Position numbers and translations under genes: made by a program. A stretch of 11,237 nt of DNA from Acidaminobacter sp. Lineage in GTDB: Bacteria > Bacillota_A > Clostridia > Peptostreptococcales > Acidaminobacteraceae. The notes below the pieces were generated by a model that was given only the letters and a program-made list of their open reading frames with translations, was not told the origin of the DNA and made no database searches. This document shows positions 1 through 6,129 of the stretch, in pieces. Location: the NCBI GenBank assembly GCA_009881125.1, contig WXFH01000134.1, positions 1 to 11,237 on the forward strand, in the 5' to 3' direction. Numbering within the stretch: position 1 is the first letter of the stretch; each line of letters opens with the position of its first letter.

Positions 1-62
1 GCTCTGAAGTGTTGGCAGCGAGTGTTAATTTGAGGTGGTGAAATCATCATTGTATAATTGCC

Positions 63-109
63 AAATAAAAAACAACCGACCGCAATCAAATTTGTGTTGC
101 GGCCGATTG
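63..109 (-). terminator. Rho-independent terminator of the minus-strand membrane protein gene
   Basis: Plus-strand arms 73-85 and 97-109 are complementary over 13 bp with an 11-nt loop (86-96). Read on the minus strand, the only imperfect pairs are G-U wobbles, and the stem is followed by a U-rich tract (plus-strand A-run about 63-72). It lies about 75 nt beyond the stop codon of the minus-strand gene, as expected for its terminator. On the plus strand the stem has A-C mismatches and only a weak T-run, so any plus-strand activity would be poorer. Confidence 0.8.
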
Positions 110-185
110 AATATTTTGATTGACTGCTTGGATTTGTTGCAGTTTAAATTAACACGCTAAAACCCCAAATAATTACAGCGACAAC

Positions 186-743
186 TTAATGCTCTTCCTG
201 TACTTTGGTTACCTTTGATCCGCTTTTTTCAACAGCGATACGAATTGCTATGGTGAACCACCCGGCGGCAAATCCAATTGACGCATAGAGGAGCTCGCCA
301 ACAGCTACCATGAGATAACCTTCGGCTGCGACGGCAGGTATGCCCATCAGACCGAAAAACATACCCGTTCCAAGAAAGATAGCCGCTACATTGTTAAAAT
401 ACGGGACTTTCTCAAAAAGAAGCATAATAATGACCAATACAAACACGGCCAGCGGAATTGCAACTGTAGCGACATCCAAACCATTTGTCGCAAAGACACC
501 AACCAACAAAAACATAAGGATTGCTGCGGATATACCGACAATAATGCCTAAAATACCGCTAAAAGCGCCTTTTAGGTTAGCACCTAAAAGAAAATAGGCT
601 GCCCAACTGATGAATGTAATAAAAGTTAAACTTGCTTCTGTGGTAATAATCCCAAATCCTTGCAGTAGGTTGGTGGACAAGTCGACAAATCCGGCAAGTG
701 CAGCAATACAGATGGCGTAAATAAATAATTTTTCAGTTTTCAT
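186..743 (-). CDS. Small integral membrane protein, DUF1097-like
   Basis: The 185-residue product is very hydrophobic, with five or six likely membrane segments (roughly residues 7-27, 36-57, 60-85, 90-110, 116-136 and 143-168) and a short charged C-terminus. The segment with WAAYFLLGANLKG (about residues 47-59) followed by a Gly-rich helix, and a later LGTGMFFG stretch, resemble the uncharacterised DUF1097 family (YcdZ type). That call is from memory of the family pattern, not from a search. The start is supported by GAGGAGG (plus coordinates 750-756 on the complement) with 6-nt spacing. It is transcribed divergently from the molybdenum hydroxylase genes and ends before a strong terminator, so it is probably monocistronic. 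Its function is unknown; a transport or membrane role linked to the neighbouring catabolic genes is possible but unproven. Confidence 0.75.
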   Translation of the reverse strand: MKTEKLFIYAICIAALAGFVDLSTNLLQGFGIITTEASLTFITFISWAAYFLLGANLKGAFSGILGIIVGISAAILMFLLVGVFATNGLDVATVAIPLAVFVLVIIMLLFEKVPYFNNVAAIFLGTGMFFGLMGIPAVAAEGYLMVAVGELLYASIGFAAGWFTIAIRIAVEKSGSKVTKVQEEH

Positions 744-818
744 ACTTTTCCTCCTCGTTTTTTAATCACTTTTAATTCACCACAAGTACACGTCAGGCCT
801 CCTTTTCATTGAATTAGC

Positions 819-845
819 AAAAAACTTTCAAGTTGAAAGTTTTTT
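819..845. promoter_or_regulatory. Perfect inverted repeat, possible operator for the minus-strand gene
   Basis: Two 13-nt arms (819-831 and 833-845) are exact reverse complements around a single central G; the core reads ACTTTCAAGTTGAAAGT. It lies about 76 bp upstream of the start codon of the membrane protein gene. With no gene ending nearby and few G-C pairs, a protein-binding site is more likely than a terminator. A related CACTTT-TG-AAAGTG repeat lies at 931-944. The binding protein is unknown. Confidence 0.45.
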
Positions 846-930
846 TGAAAATTGAAGTCAATTGTAAAGGATTGAGCTAATACATGGATTGCTTAGTGAT
901 TGATTGACAATGAAGGTGAGAATAATCTAG

Positions 931-944
931 CACTTTTGAAAGTG
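931..944. repeat. Small inverted repeat related to the 819-845 palindrome
   Basis: CACTTT and AAAGTG are exact reverse complements separated by TG. The half-site ACTTT/AAAGT is shared with the core of the 819-845 palindrome about 105 bp away. It could be a second, weaker site for the same DNA-binding protein, but such a short AT-rich repeat can also arise by chance. Confidence 0.25.
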
Positions 945-957
945 TTATATAAAATAG

Positions 958-969
958 ATGATCGATTAT
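958..969. promoter_or_regulatory. Upstream copy of the ATAATCGATTAT operator motif
   Basis: The sequence ATGATCGATTAT matches the self-complementary motif at 11 of 12 positions. It lies about 190 bp upstream of the block 1 promoter. It could be an auxiliary site for looping or could serve the divergent gene. It is less certain than the sites at 1150 and 1192 because of its distance. Confidence 0.4.
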
Positions 970-1146
970 GTATTGTTTTTCTAGACATTACTACAGTGAT
1001 GCAAGGATGTCAAGATTGCCTTGCAAAAAATGATTCAGTGCGATTGTTTTTCTTATTCATTGCATTGAAATAGGCATTAGTAAGTTGTAATTCGAATACA
1101 CCTCATCAGAATATTATCTATTATCAGAAAAATCTATAAGAGATTA

Positions 1147-1176
1147 TTGACAATCGATTATAGATGATGATACAAT
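1147..1176 (+). promoter_or_regulatory. Sigma-A-type promoter of the molybdenum hydroxylase operon
   Basis: A consensus -35 box TTGACA (1147-1152) and a -10 box TACAAT (1171-1176) are separated by 18 bp. Transcription would start near 1183, giving an untranslated leader of about 115 nt before the ATG at 1299. An operator-like palindrome sits within the spacer, touching the -35 box, and a second lies just downstream of the expected start site. This arrangement is typical of a repressed promoter. Confidence 0.7.
1150..1161. promoter_or_regulatory. Operator-like site inside the block 1 promoter
   Basis: ACAATCGATTAT matches the palindrome ATAATCGATTAT at 11 of 12 positions and overlaps the end of the -35 box and the first half of the spacer. 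A protein bound here would block RNA polymerase. Its centre is 42 bp, about four helical turns, from the centre of the perfect copy at 1192-1203, so bound proteins would face the same side of the DNA. Confidence 0.6.
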
Positions 1177-1191
1177 CTCGACATAATAAAG

Positions 1192-1203
1192 ATAATCGAT
1201 TAT
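1192..1203. promoter_or_regulatory. Perfect ATAATCGATTAT operator-like site downstream of the transcription start
   Basis: This is a perfect 12-bp self-complementary sequence placed roughly +10 to +20 relative to the predicted start of block 1 transcription. The same motif recurs before block 2 (6086-6110). Position and phasing with the 1150-1161 site favour a repressor that acts by looping or road-block. Confidence 0.6.
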
Positions 1204-1298
1204 ATGTAATAAGCAGACTGTTAATTTTCTTATATTCGAGGAGGGACAGTAAAGGATTTCAGCAAAACGGTTAAAACATATAATAAGGAGGATTCAAC

Positions 1299-3671
1299 AT
1301 GACTGATGTTCAAGAGAACGGTTACATTGGCAAAAGCGTGCAGAGAGTCGATGCTTATGACAAAGCAACGGGTAAGGCAAGATTTATTGAAGACTACCAG
1401 AGTCAATTTAAAGATCTTCTTCATGTAAAAATTTTACGCAGTCCTCATCCTCACGCAAAAATCGTCAATATTGATTCCAGCATTGCTGAAAAATTACCCG
1501 GCGTCGCTACTGTTGTAAAAGGGACAGATCCGGATCTTCCTTGGGAGTATATACCATATGCCAACAATTATTACGGTAATCCAGCTAAGGATGAAGTCAT
1601 TTGGGCTGGCCAAGCAGTTGTCGCCGTTGCGGCTTCAAGCATTGAGATTGCAGAACAAGCGCTGGAGTTAATAAAAGTCGAATACGAAGTTTTACCTTAT
1701 GTCATTGACCAAGAAGCAGCCGTTGGTCCTGACGCGATTCCGGTTGTGGATCCAAAACTTGGATTATCTGCAGGCTACCAGGGTCCCCATCCTGATGGTC
1801 CCAATGTCCTTGGCAGCTATAAACTGAAAAAGGGCGACTTGGATGCTGCATTCGCAGAAGCAGACGTCATCGTTGAACAGAAGTATTCAAATGACAAAAA
1901 ATCTACTGCTGCAGTCGAGTGCAATGGTGTCATAGTAGAATACAAGAGCGATGGTATTACCGTTTACACGAACTGCTGTGGTATTCACGGTGTTGTTAAA
2001 GAGAAACTTGTTAACATGTTTCCAAATTTATCAGGATCGCAGCTTCGAGTCGTTCAGCCATTCCAGGGCGGAAGCTTTGGAAATCGCTTATTTCCATTGA
2101 TTGAGCCTCTTGCTGTTGTGATTGCCCTCAGAACAAAACGGAATGTTTCTCACATATTGACCCGTAAGGAAATGTTCACATCTTCTCCTTCAAACTGGCC
2201 ATGCGTGACCACCCTAAAGCTGGGCGCGAAGAAGGATGGCACAATCATAGCTGAAGAGTTCAAGATCACTGAAAACACGGGTGCATCCATCAACAACTAT
2301 TATGATGGGAGACTGTCTGGTTCTGGTCTGGTTTGTGTTTATGATGTCCCTAATGTCTTTGGTGATGGGTATGCTGTCAGTACGAATACCGTTCCTTGCG
2401 CACCTTATCGCGGACTGGGATGTCCAGAATCTGAATGGGCTATGGAGAACCTGTTGGATGTTCTTGCGGAAAAGCTGGGCATGAGCCCTGTGGAACTGCG
2501 CTTGAAGAACTTCATCAAGCGAGGCCATGAAAACGCTTATGGCGAAAAATTAACGAGCACAAGCGTTGCAGCATGCTTAACAGCGGTTGCAGATGCGATT
2601 AAACTTGACGAGCCATGTGAGCAAGAGCCTGGACCTTGGCGGAAAGGCAAAGGAATCGCGGTTGGTGGAAAGCAAAATACACCACTCGGTCGTGCTGAAG
2701 CGGATGTACTGGTTCATAGCGACGGCAGTATTGAGCTCCTGGTGAGTGTCGACGAGCAGGGGATGGGTGCTCAGACTACGTTGATGCAGATGGTTGCAAC
2801 CGAATTTGAGATCCCTTATGAGAGTGTCAAGGTGACTAGAGCTGATACTGCCGTTACACCTTTTGACAACTTTGCTGCCTCCAGTCGTACAACATACACA
2901 ACAGGTAATGCTGTTCGTATTGCCTGTCAGGATGCGATTCGCCAATTAAAAGAAGCCGCTGGCCGCAAATTGGGCGTGGCAGCTATGCAAGTGACGATCA
3001 AACAAGGTAAAGCCTTCATCTTGGGATCTAATGTTGAAGAAATTGCAGTGGCAGATCTATTCGAGCCTTTCTCCTTCTTTACAGATCAAAACTGGGGATT
3101 ACAAAAAGGAACACCTGTCAGAGGCAGGGGTGTTTTCTGCCCGGCACCGGCTGTGCCTTGGTTTGGACCTGGCCATGAGGATGGCCGTACGCCGCGGATG
3201 TGGAACTGGTATCAATTCAGTGCCTGTGCGGTTGAAATCGCTGTCAACGTTGAGACTGGACAAATCAAACTGCTTAAGATCGCAAGTGCTGCTGACACCG
3301 GCAATCCTATCAATCCTAAATTAGTTGAAGGGCAAATCGAAGGCGGCGTTATCATGGCACTGGGCTTCTCGGTCATGGATGGTCACGTTTATCAAGATGG
3401 CGTTATGGCGAATCCTGGATACAATGATTATCGAGTTCCGACCGTGTTGGAAACGCCACTCCAAAGCAACATTATTCCTATCATCTCACCTGATGCACTT
3501 CCGGATGGTCCTTACGGTGCAAAGGGCATGGCCGAGTCCATTACAATACCAGTTGGTCCTGCCATCGCATCAGCCGTTTATCAGGCTGCTGGCGTAAGGC
3601 CAACTGTCATGCCAATGACCGCTGAAAGGATTCTCGAGTTGATCAATGCAAAGGAGGCAAAAAATGATTAA
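1299..3671 (+). CDS. Molybdenum hydroxylase (xanthine dehydrogenase family), Mo-cofactor catalytic subunit
   Basis: The 790-residue protein is the large subunit of a three-subunit molybdenum hydroxylase, which would hydroxylate an N-heterocycle or oxidise an aldehyde using water as oxygen donor. The N-terminal hammerhead domain spans about residues 15-130 and the two cofactor-binding domains about 160-400 and 450-770. Visible motifs are GGSFGN (257-262, cofactor contact), PYRGLG (369-374), and GAKGMAESITIP with E746 at the position of the catalytic base Glu. E207 aligns with the second active-site Glu of xanthine oxidase. The CO dehydrogenase signature AYRCSFR is absent, so it is not a CoxL. 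The residue matching xanthine oxidase Phe914 is Leu373, so xanthine is not an assured substrate. The length is normal for the family. AAGGAGG at 1285-1291 with 7-nt spacing supports the start. The gene overlaps the FeS subunit gene by 8 nt. The exact substrate is unknown. Confidence 0.93.
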   Translation: MTDVQENGYIGKSVQRVDAYDKATGKARFIEDYQSQFKDLLHVKILRSPHPHAKIVNIDSSIAEKLPGVATVVKGTDPDLPWEYIPYANNYYGNPAKDEVIWAGQAVVAVAASSIEIAEQALELIKVEYEVLPYVIDQEAAVGPDAIPVVDPKLGLSAGYQGPHPDGPNVLGSYKLKKGDLDAAFAEADVIVEQKYSNDKKSTAAVECNGVIVEYKSDGITVYTNCCGIHGVVKEKLVNMFPNLSGSQLRVVQPFQGGSFGNRLFPLIEPLAVVIALRTKRNVSHILTRKEMFTSSPSNWPCVTTLKLGAKKDGTIIAEEFKITENTGASINNYYDGRLSGSGLVCVYDVPNVFGDGYAVSTNTVPCAPYRGLGCPESEWAMENLLDVLAEKLGMSPVELRLKNFIKRGHENAYGEKLTSTSVAACLTAVADAIKLDEPCEQEPGPWRKGKGIAVGGKQNTPLGRAEADVLVHSDGSIELLVSVDEQGMGAQTTLMQMVATEFEIPYESVKVTRADTAVTPFDNFAASSRTTYTTGNAVRIACQDAIRQLKEAAGRKLGVAAMQVTIKQGKAFILGSNVEEIAVADLFEPFSFFTDQNWGLQKGTPVRGRGVFCPAPAVPWFGPGHEDGRTPRMWNWYQFSACAVEIAVNVETGQIKLLKIASAADTGNPINPKLVEGQIEGGVIMALGFSVMDGHVYQDGVMANPGYNDYRVPTVLETPLQSNIIPIISPDALPDGPYGAKGMAESITIPVGPAIASAVYQAAGVRPTVMPMTAERILELINAKEAKND
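3651..3657 (+). promoter_or_regulatory. Ribosome binding site deciding the FeS subunit start
   Basis: AAGGAGG lies 6 nt before the ATG at 3664. An in-frame ATG at 3646 precedes this site and has no ribosome binding site of its own, so 3664 is preferred. The site lies inside the end of the upstream gene, indicating translational coupling. Confidence 0.8.
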
Positions 3672-4152
3672 TCCATCTGCTGGAGCAATAAATATCGATT
3701 TTCATGTCAATGGAAAGTCTTACTCAATGCAAGTTGAACCTTTTAAAACTATATTGGAAGTTCTGAGAGATGATCTTGGTTTAACTGGTGCTAAAAAAGG
3801 TTGTGATGATGGCAACTGTGGCGCCTGCACTGTAATTATGGATGGAAAAGCAGTTAAAGCCTGTTCCCTTCTTATTGGTCAGGCACGCGGCAAAAAAATC
3901 ACTACCATTGAAGGCTTAGAAGATGAAAATGGATTGCATCCATTGCAAAAAGCATTTATCGATCGATTTGCCATTCAATGCGGGTTCTGTACTCCTGGGA
4001 TGATCATGACGGCAAAAGCCATTTTGGACGCAAATCCCAATGCCACAGAAGAAGACATTCGAGAAGGGATGCACGGTAATATCTGCCGATGCACAGGTTA
4101 TGTAAAGATTGTCGAAGCTGTGGAAGCAGCAAGGGATCAAATGAACCGATAA
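3664..4152 (+). CDS. Molybdenum hydroxylase [2Fe-2S] subunit
   Basis: The 162-residue small subunit would carry electrons from the molybdenum centre to FAD. The N-terminal plant-ferredoxin-like domain has the first cluster ligands C47, C52, C55 and C67 (GCDDGNCGAC, then a Cys 12 residues further on). The helical C-terminal domain has the second cluster ligands C106 and C109 (QCGFCTPG) and C141 and C143 (NICRCTGY). All eight cysteines of the family are present and the length is typical. The start at 3664 is chosen over an in-frame ATG at 3646 because of the AAGGAGG at 3651-3657. The start overlaps the stop of the Mo-subunit gene by 8 nt, so the two are co-transcribed and probably translationally coupled. 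The FAD subunit gene follows after 35 nt. Confidence 0.95.
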   Translation: MINPSAGAINIDFHVNGKSYSMQVEPFKTILEVLRDDLGLTGAKKGCDDGNCGACTVIMDGKAVKACSLLIGQARGKKITTIEGLEDENGLHPLQKAFIDRFAIQCGFCTPGMIMTAKAILDANPNATEEDIREGMHGNICRCTGYVKIVEAVEAARDQMNR

Positions 4153-4187
4153 GATGGTCCACTATTTGAGCCAAGGAGGTATGCAGA

Positions 4188-5051
4188 ATGAAATTTGATT
4201 GGTATTATGAACCGACTTCCGTGAATGAATGTGTCGAAATTTTGAAAGAATATGGTTCAGAGGCAAAATTATTGGCAGGCGGTACAGATCTTGTAGTTAG
4301 ATTGAGAAGTCGGGCGCAGAAAGTTAAAGCATTGGTGAGTTTAAATGCAATGCCTGAGTTGTCACGGATCCAAAAAACAGAAGACGGCCTTCATATTGGT
4401 GCCATGACGAAGCTTATGGACATCACAAAATCAGAAATGTTCACTGGTTCATGGATGGTTGTCAAGAAAAGTGCTGGCAATGTATCCAGTATGCAAGTAA
4501 GAAATGTCGCGACCATCGGCGGAAATACCTGCAATGCTTCTCCAAGTGCTGATACAGTGCCGGGGATGATCGCTTCTGACGCTATAGTAAGGATAGCGGG
4601 AACTGAAGGTGAAAGAGCTTTGCCGCTGGAACAATTTTTTACTGGGCCAGGGAAAACGGCTCTTAAGAAGGATGAGATGGTGGTTGGATTTAAACTGCCG
4701 GATCTTGGACCTGGTAATGGGGCCGCTTATAAAAAATACGCCATTCGTGGAGACTCAGATATTGCCATTGTTGGCGTAGCGGCGCGTCTCAAATTGAGCC
4801 AGGATGGCATTATTGAGGATGCCAGAGTGGTACTTGGCGCAGTGGCTCCGACACCAATCAGGGTGCCATCTGCTGAGCAAATGCTCATTGGTCAAGTATT
4901 GACAGACGAATTGGCGGCTAAAGCGGCACAAGCTGCTTCCGATTTCTGCACACCAATTACGGATGCAAGAGCGACTAAGGAATACCGAAAAGAAATGGTC
5001 AGAGTTTGGACACAATACGTTCTTAAAGAGGCTCATAGTAACGCTCAATAA
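4188..5051 (+). CDS. Molybdenum hydroxylase FAD-binding subunit
   Basis: The 287-residue medium subunit would bind FAD and pass electrons to NAD or another acceptor. Two FAD-binding motifs of the vanillyl-alcohol-oxidase-type fold are visible: AGGTDL at residues 30-35 and ATIGGNTCNASPSADTVP at 108-125. The C-terminal part (about 180-285) fits the CO-dehydrogenase flavoprotein C-terminal domain, including a GAVAPTPIR segment. Length is normal. AAGGAGG at 4173-4179 with 8-nt spacing supports the start; an ATG at 4181 is out of frame and too close to the ribosome binding site. The Mo - FeS - FAD gene order differs from the E. coli xdhABC order (Mo, FAD, FeS). No iron-sulfur motif is present, so this is a separate flavoprotein rather than a fusion. 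Confidence 0.94.
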   Translation: MKFDWYYEPTSVNECVEILKEYGSEAKLLAGGTDLVVRLRSRAQKVKALVSLNAMPELSRIQKTEDGLHIGAMTKLMDITKSEMFTGSWMVVKKSAGNVSSMQVRNVATIGGNTCNASPSADTVPGMIASDAIVRIAGTEGERALPLEQFFTGPGKTALKKDEMVVGFKLPDLGPGNGAAYKKYAIRGDSDIAIVGVAARLKLSQDGIIEDARVVLGAVAPTPIRVPSAEQMLIGQVLTDELAAKAAQAASDFCTPITDARATKEYRKEMVRVWTQYVLKEAHSNAQ

Positions 5052-5064
5052 TTTTCAAAAACCA

Positions 5065-5106
5065 ATTCGTAACCGGCGAAATCCAATGTGATCGTCGGTT
5101 ACGAAT
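5065..5106 (+). repeat. Long intercistronic hairpin between the hydroxylase operon and the hydrolase gene
   Basis: Arms 5065-5079 and 5092-5106 pair over 15 bp with one G-U wobble and a 12-nt loop. No T-tract follows on the plus strand, so this is not a standard intrinsic terminator for the upstream genes. It starts 13 nt after the FAD subunit stop and ends about 40 nt before the hydrolase start. It could protect the upstream mRNA, be a processing site, lower downstream expression, or be an operator. Confidence 0.65.
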
Positions 5107-5145
5107 ATATTCAAACAGAAACCATAAAGAAATGAGGAATAGATC

Positions 5146-6006
5146 ATGGAACGGATAACGCCCAACGTCTTTACAGAAACCAAAATCCGGGGGTGCAATC
5201 CTGGTATTGTGTTTACCAGTGAGGGCGCTGTTTTTATCGATTCAGCGCAAATTCTCACCTATCTTTTGGATACCATTGAGTTTGCTCGAAGCAGGGGAGA
5301 TATTAAATACTTGATTAACACAGAACCACATATTGATCATATCTTTGGAAATCACTGGTTCGCAGGTGTATGTCCTGTCATAGCTCATGAGAAAATAAAT
5401 AAAGATTTTTTCCTGGTCCCTGGCACTATGGATGGCTATGATTACAGCGTTGATGTGCTGACGCGCCAAGATCCAAAGGGATTGGAGCATATGCCATCCC
5501 GCGAAAAATATATTGTGAATAGACCACAGATTACATTCAGTGAGAATATGACCTTAAAAGTGGGCGAACATACTTTCATGCTATACCATACGCCAGGGCA
5601 TTCGGATTCTCAAATTGCGGTTTATGTTCCAGAAGAGCGTGTTGTGTTTGTAGGGGATACTGTTTTTTCCGACTGTCAGCTTTGGCTGCATAGCGCCAAT
5701 ATTGAGGAACTTCTGAAGTCTCTTGAATTCATTCATACTTTAGATGTAGATTATGTCATACCAGGACACGGGCCTGTCGTAACCAAATCCTATTTAGAAG
5801 AACAGATTGCTTTTATTCAAGAATGGATCAAAGCAGTGGATCAAGGGATAAAAAAAGGCTGGTCAAAAGAAGAATGTATAAAAGAAATTAGCTTTGCAGA
5901 CCGTTTTCCAGTAGATATTGGCCAGGACGAGATGATGGATTATATTCAGCGCACCAATGTTGTGAAATGCTTCGATTATCTCGAGGCGCAACGTATTCAC
6001 CCTTAG
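5146..6006 (+). CDS. Metallo-beta-lactamase-fold hydrolase with a variant metal motif
   Basis: The 286-residue protein has the MBL fold pattern: strand ending in FIDS (30-33), metal motif ExHxDH at E60, H62, D64 and H65 (NTEPHIDHIFGN), a third-position His in TPGHS (H152), the bridging Asp in GDT (D171), and the final His in IPGHGP (H208). The first His of the usual HxHxDH is Glu here. The family includes thioesterases, lactonases and other hydrolases, so the substrate cannot be named. There is no signal peptide, so it is cytoplasmic. The start is supported by GAGGA at 5134-5138 with 7-nt spacing. It lies between the molybdenum hydroxylase genes and the dehydrogenase block, suggesting that it hydrolyses an intermediate of the same pathway. 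It may be read through from the upstream operon past a hairpin; no clear promoter of its own was found. Confidence 0.85.
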   Translation: MERITPNVFTETKIRGCNPGIVFTSEGAVFIDSAQILTYLLDTIEFARSRGDIKYLINTEPHIDHIFGNHWFAGVCPVIAHEKINKDFFLVPGTMDGYDYSVDVLTRQDPKGLEHMPSREKYIVNRPQITFSENMTLKVGEHTFMLYHTPGHSDSQIAVYVPEERVVFVGDTVFSDCQLWLHSANIEELLKSLEFIHTLDVDYVIPGHGPVVTKSYLEEQIAFIQEWIKAVDQGIKKGWSKEECIKEISFADRFPVDIGQDEMMDYIQRTNVVKCFDYLEAQRIHP

Positions 6007-6049
6007 TGTCGGGAACTGTTTATCAAGAGTGATTAACGATCCAAATTTA

Positions 6050-6078
6050 TTGATATATTAAAAGTGAAGGCATATTTT
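6050..6078 (+). promoter_or_regulatory. Probable promoter of the dehydrogenase / TPP-complex operon
   Basis: TTGATA (6050-6055) and TATTTT (6073-6078) are separated by 17 bp, a fair sigma-A-type match. Transcription would start near 6085, at the left edge of the large palindrome, which would therefore act as an operator over the start site. The -10 box is weak, so the assignment is tentative. Confidence 0.5.
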
Positions 6079-6085
6079 GGCTTTT

Positions 6086-6110
6086 AAAATAATCGATTAT
6101 CGATTATTTT
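6086..6110. promoter_or_regulatory. 25-bp perfect palindrome: double operator of block 2
   Basis: Two 12-nt arms (6086-6097 and 6099-6110) are exact reverse complements around a central T. It contains one perfect ATAATCGATTAT (6089-6100) and an overlapping 11/12 copy (6096-6107), with centres 7 bp apart. It lies immediately after the predicted block 2 promoter and ends 6 nt before the ribosome binding site, so a bound protein would repress. The same motif occurs at the block 1 promoter. Confidence 0.65.
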
Positions 6111-6116
6111 CAGAAA

Positions 6117-6121
6117 AGGAG
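6117..6121 (+). promoter_or_regulatory. Ribosome binding site deciding the dehydrogenase start
   Basis: AGGAG at 6117-6121 (within AAAAGGAG) is 8 nt from the ATG at 6130 but only 2 nt from an in-frame GTG at 6124. The ATG is therefore the better start. Confidence 0.75.
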
Positions 6122-6129
6122 AAGTGTAT

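Larger units (their letters stand above)
744..1298. promoter_or_regulatory. Divergent AT-rich intergenic regulatory region
   Basis: This 555-bp stretch holds no credible gene on either strand. It separates the divergent membrane protein gene from the molybdenum hydroxylase operon. It contains a 27-bp perfect palindrome (819-845), a related small inverted repeat (931-944), three ATAATCGATTAT-like sites (958-969, 1150-1161, 1192-1203), a good sigma-A-type promoter (1147-1176) and a leader of about 115 nt before the first plus-strand gene. I found no convincing promoter for the minus-strand gene. The part from about 970 to 1140 shows nothing I can identify. Confidence 0.7.

Noticed and set aside
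3..41. Short plus-strand open frame from the left edge ending in TGA at 39-41, possibly the C-terminus of an upstream gene
   Set aside because: Only about 12 codons are visible, with no recognisable sequence, so it cannot be supported.
819..846. AT-rich palindrome followed by a T-run, considered as an intrinsic terminator
   Set aside because: No gene ends nearby on the plus strand, the hairpin would have few G-C pairs, and the region is divergent, so an operator fits better.
1000..1030. Possible sigma-54 promoter (considered because acetoin operons are often AcoR / sigma-54 dependent)
   Set aside because: GG and GC dinucleotides are present but the spacing is 11 rather than 10 and the flanks do not match TGGCAC-N5-TTGC.
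1230..1424. 64-codon open frame on the minus strand across the start of the Mo-subunit gene
   Set aside because: It overlaps the real gene start and leader, has no family resemblance, and is a shadow frame.
2577..2945. 122-codon minus-strand frame inside the Mo-subunit gene
   Set aside because: It lies wholly within a well-supported gene, is rich in Cys, Ser and Thr as shadow frames often are, and has no recognisable motif.
1299..3671. Assignment of the large subunit as CO dehydrogenase CoxL
   Set aside because: The AYRCSFR active-site loop is absent; the sequence there is APYRGLG.
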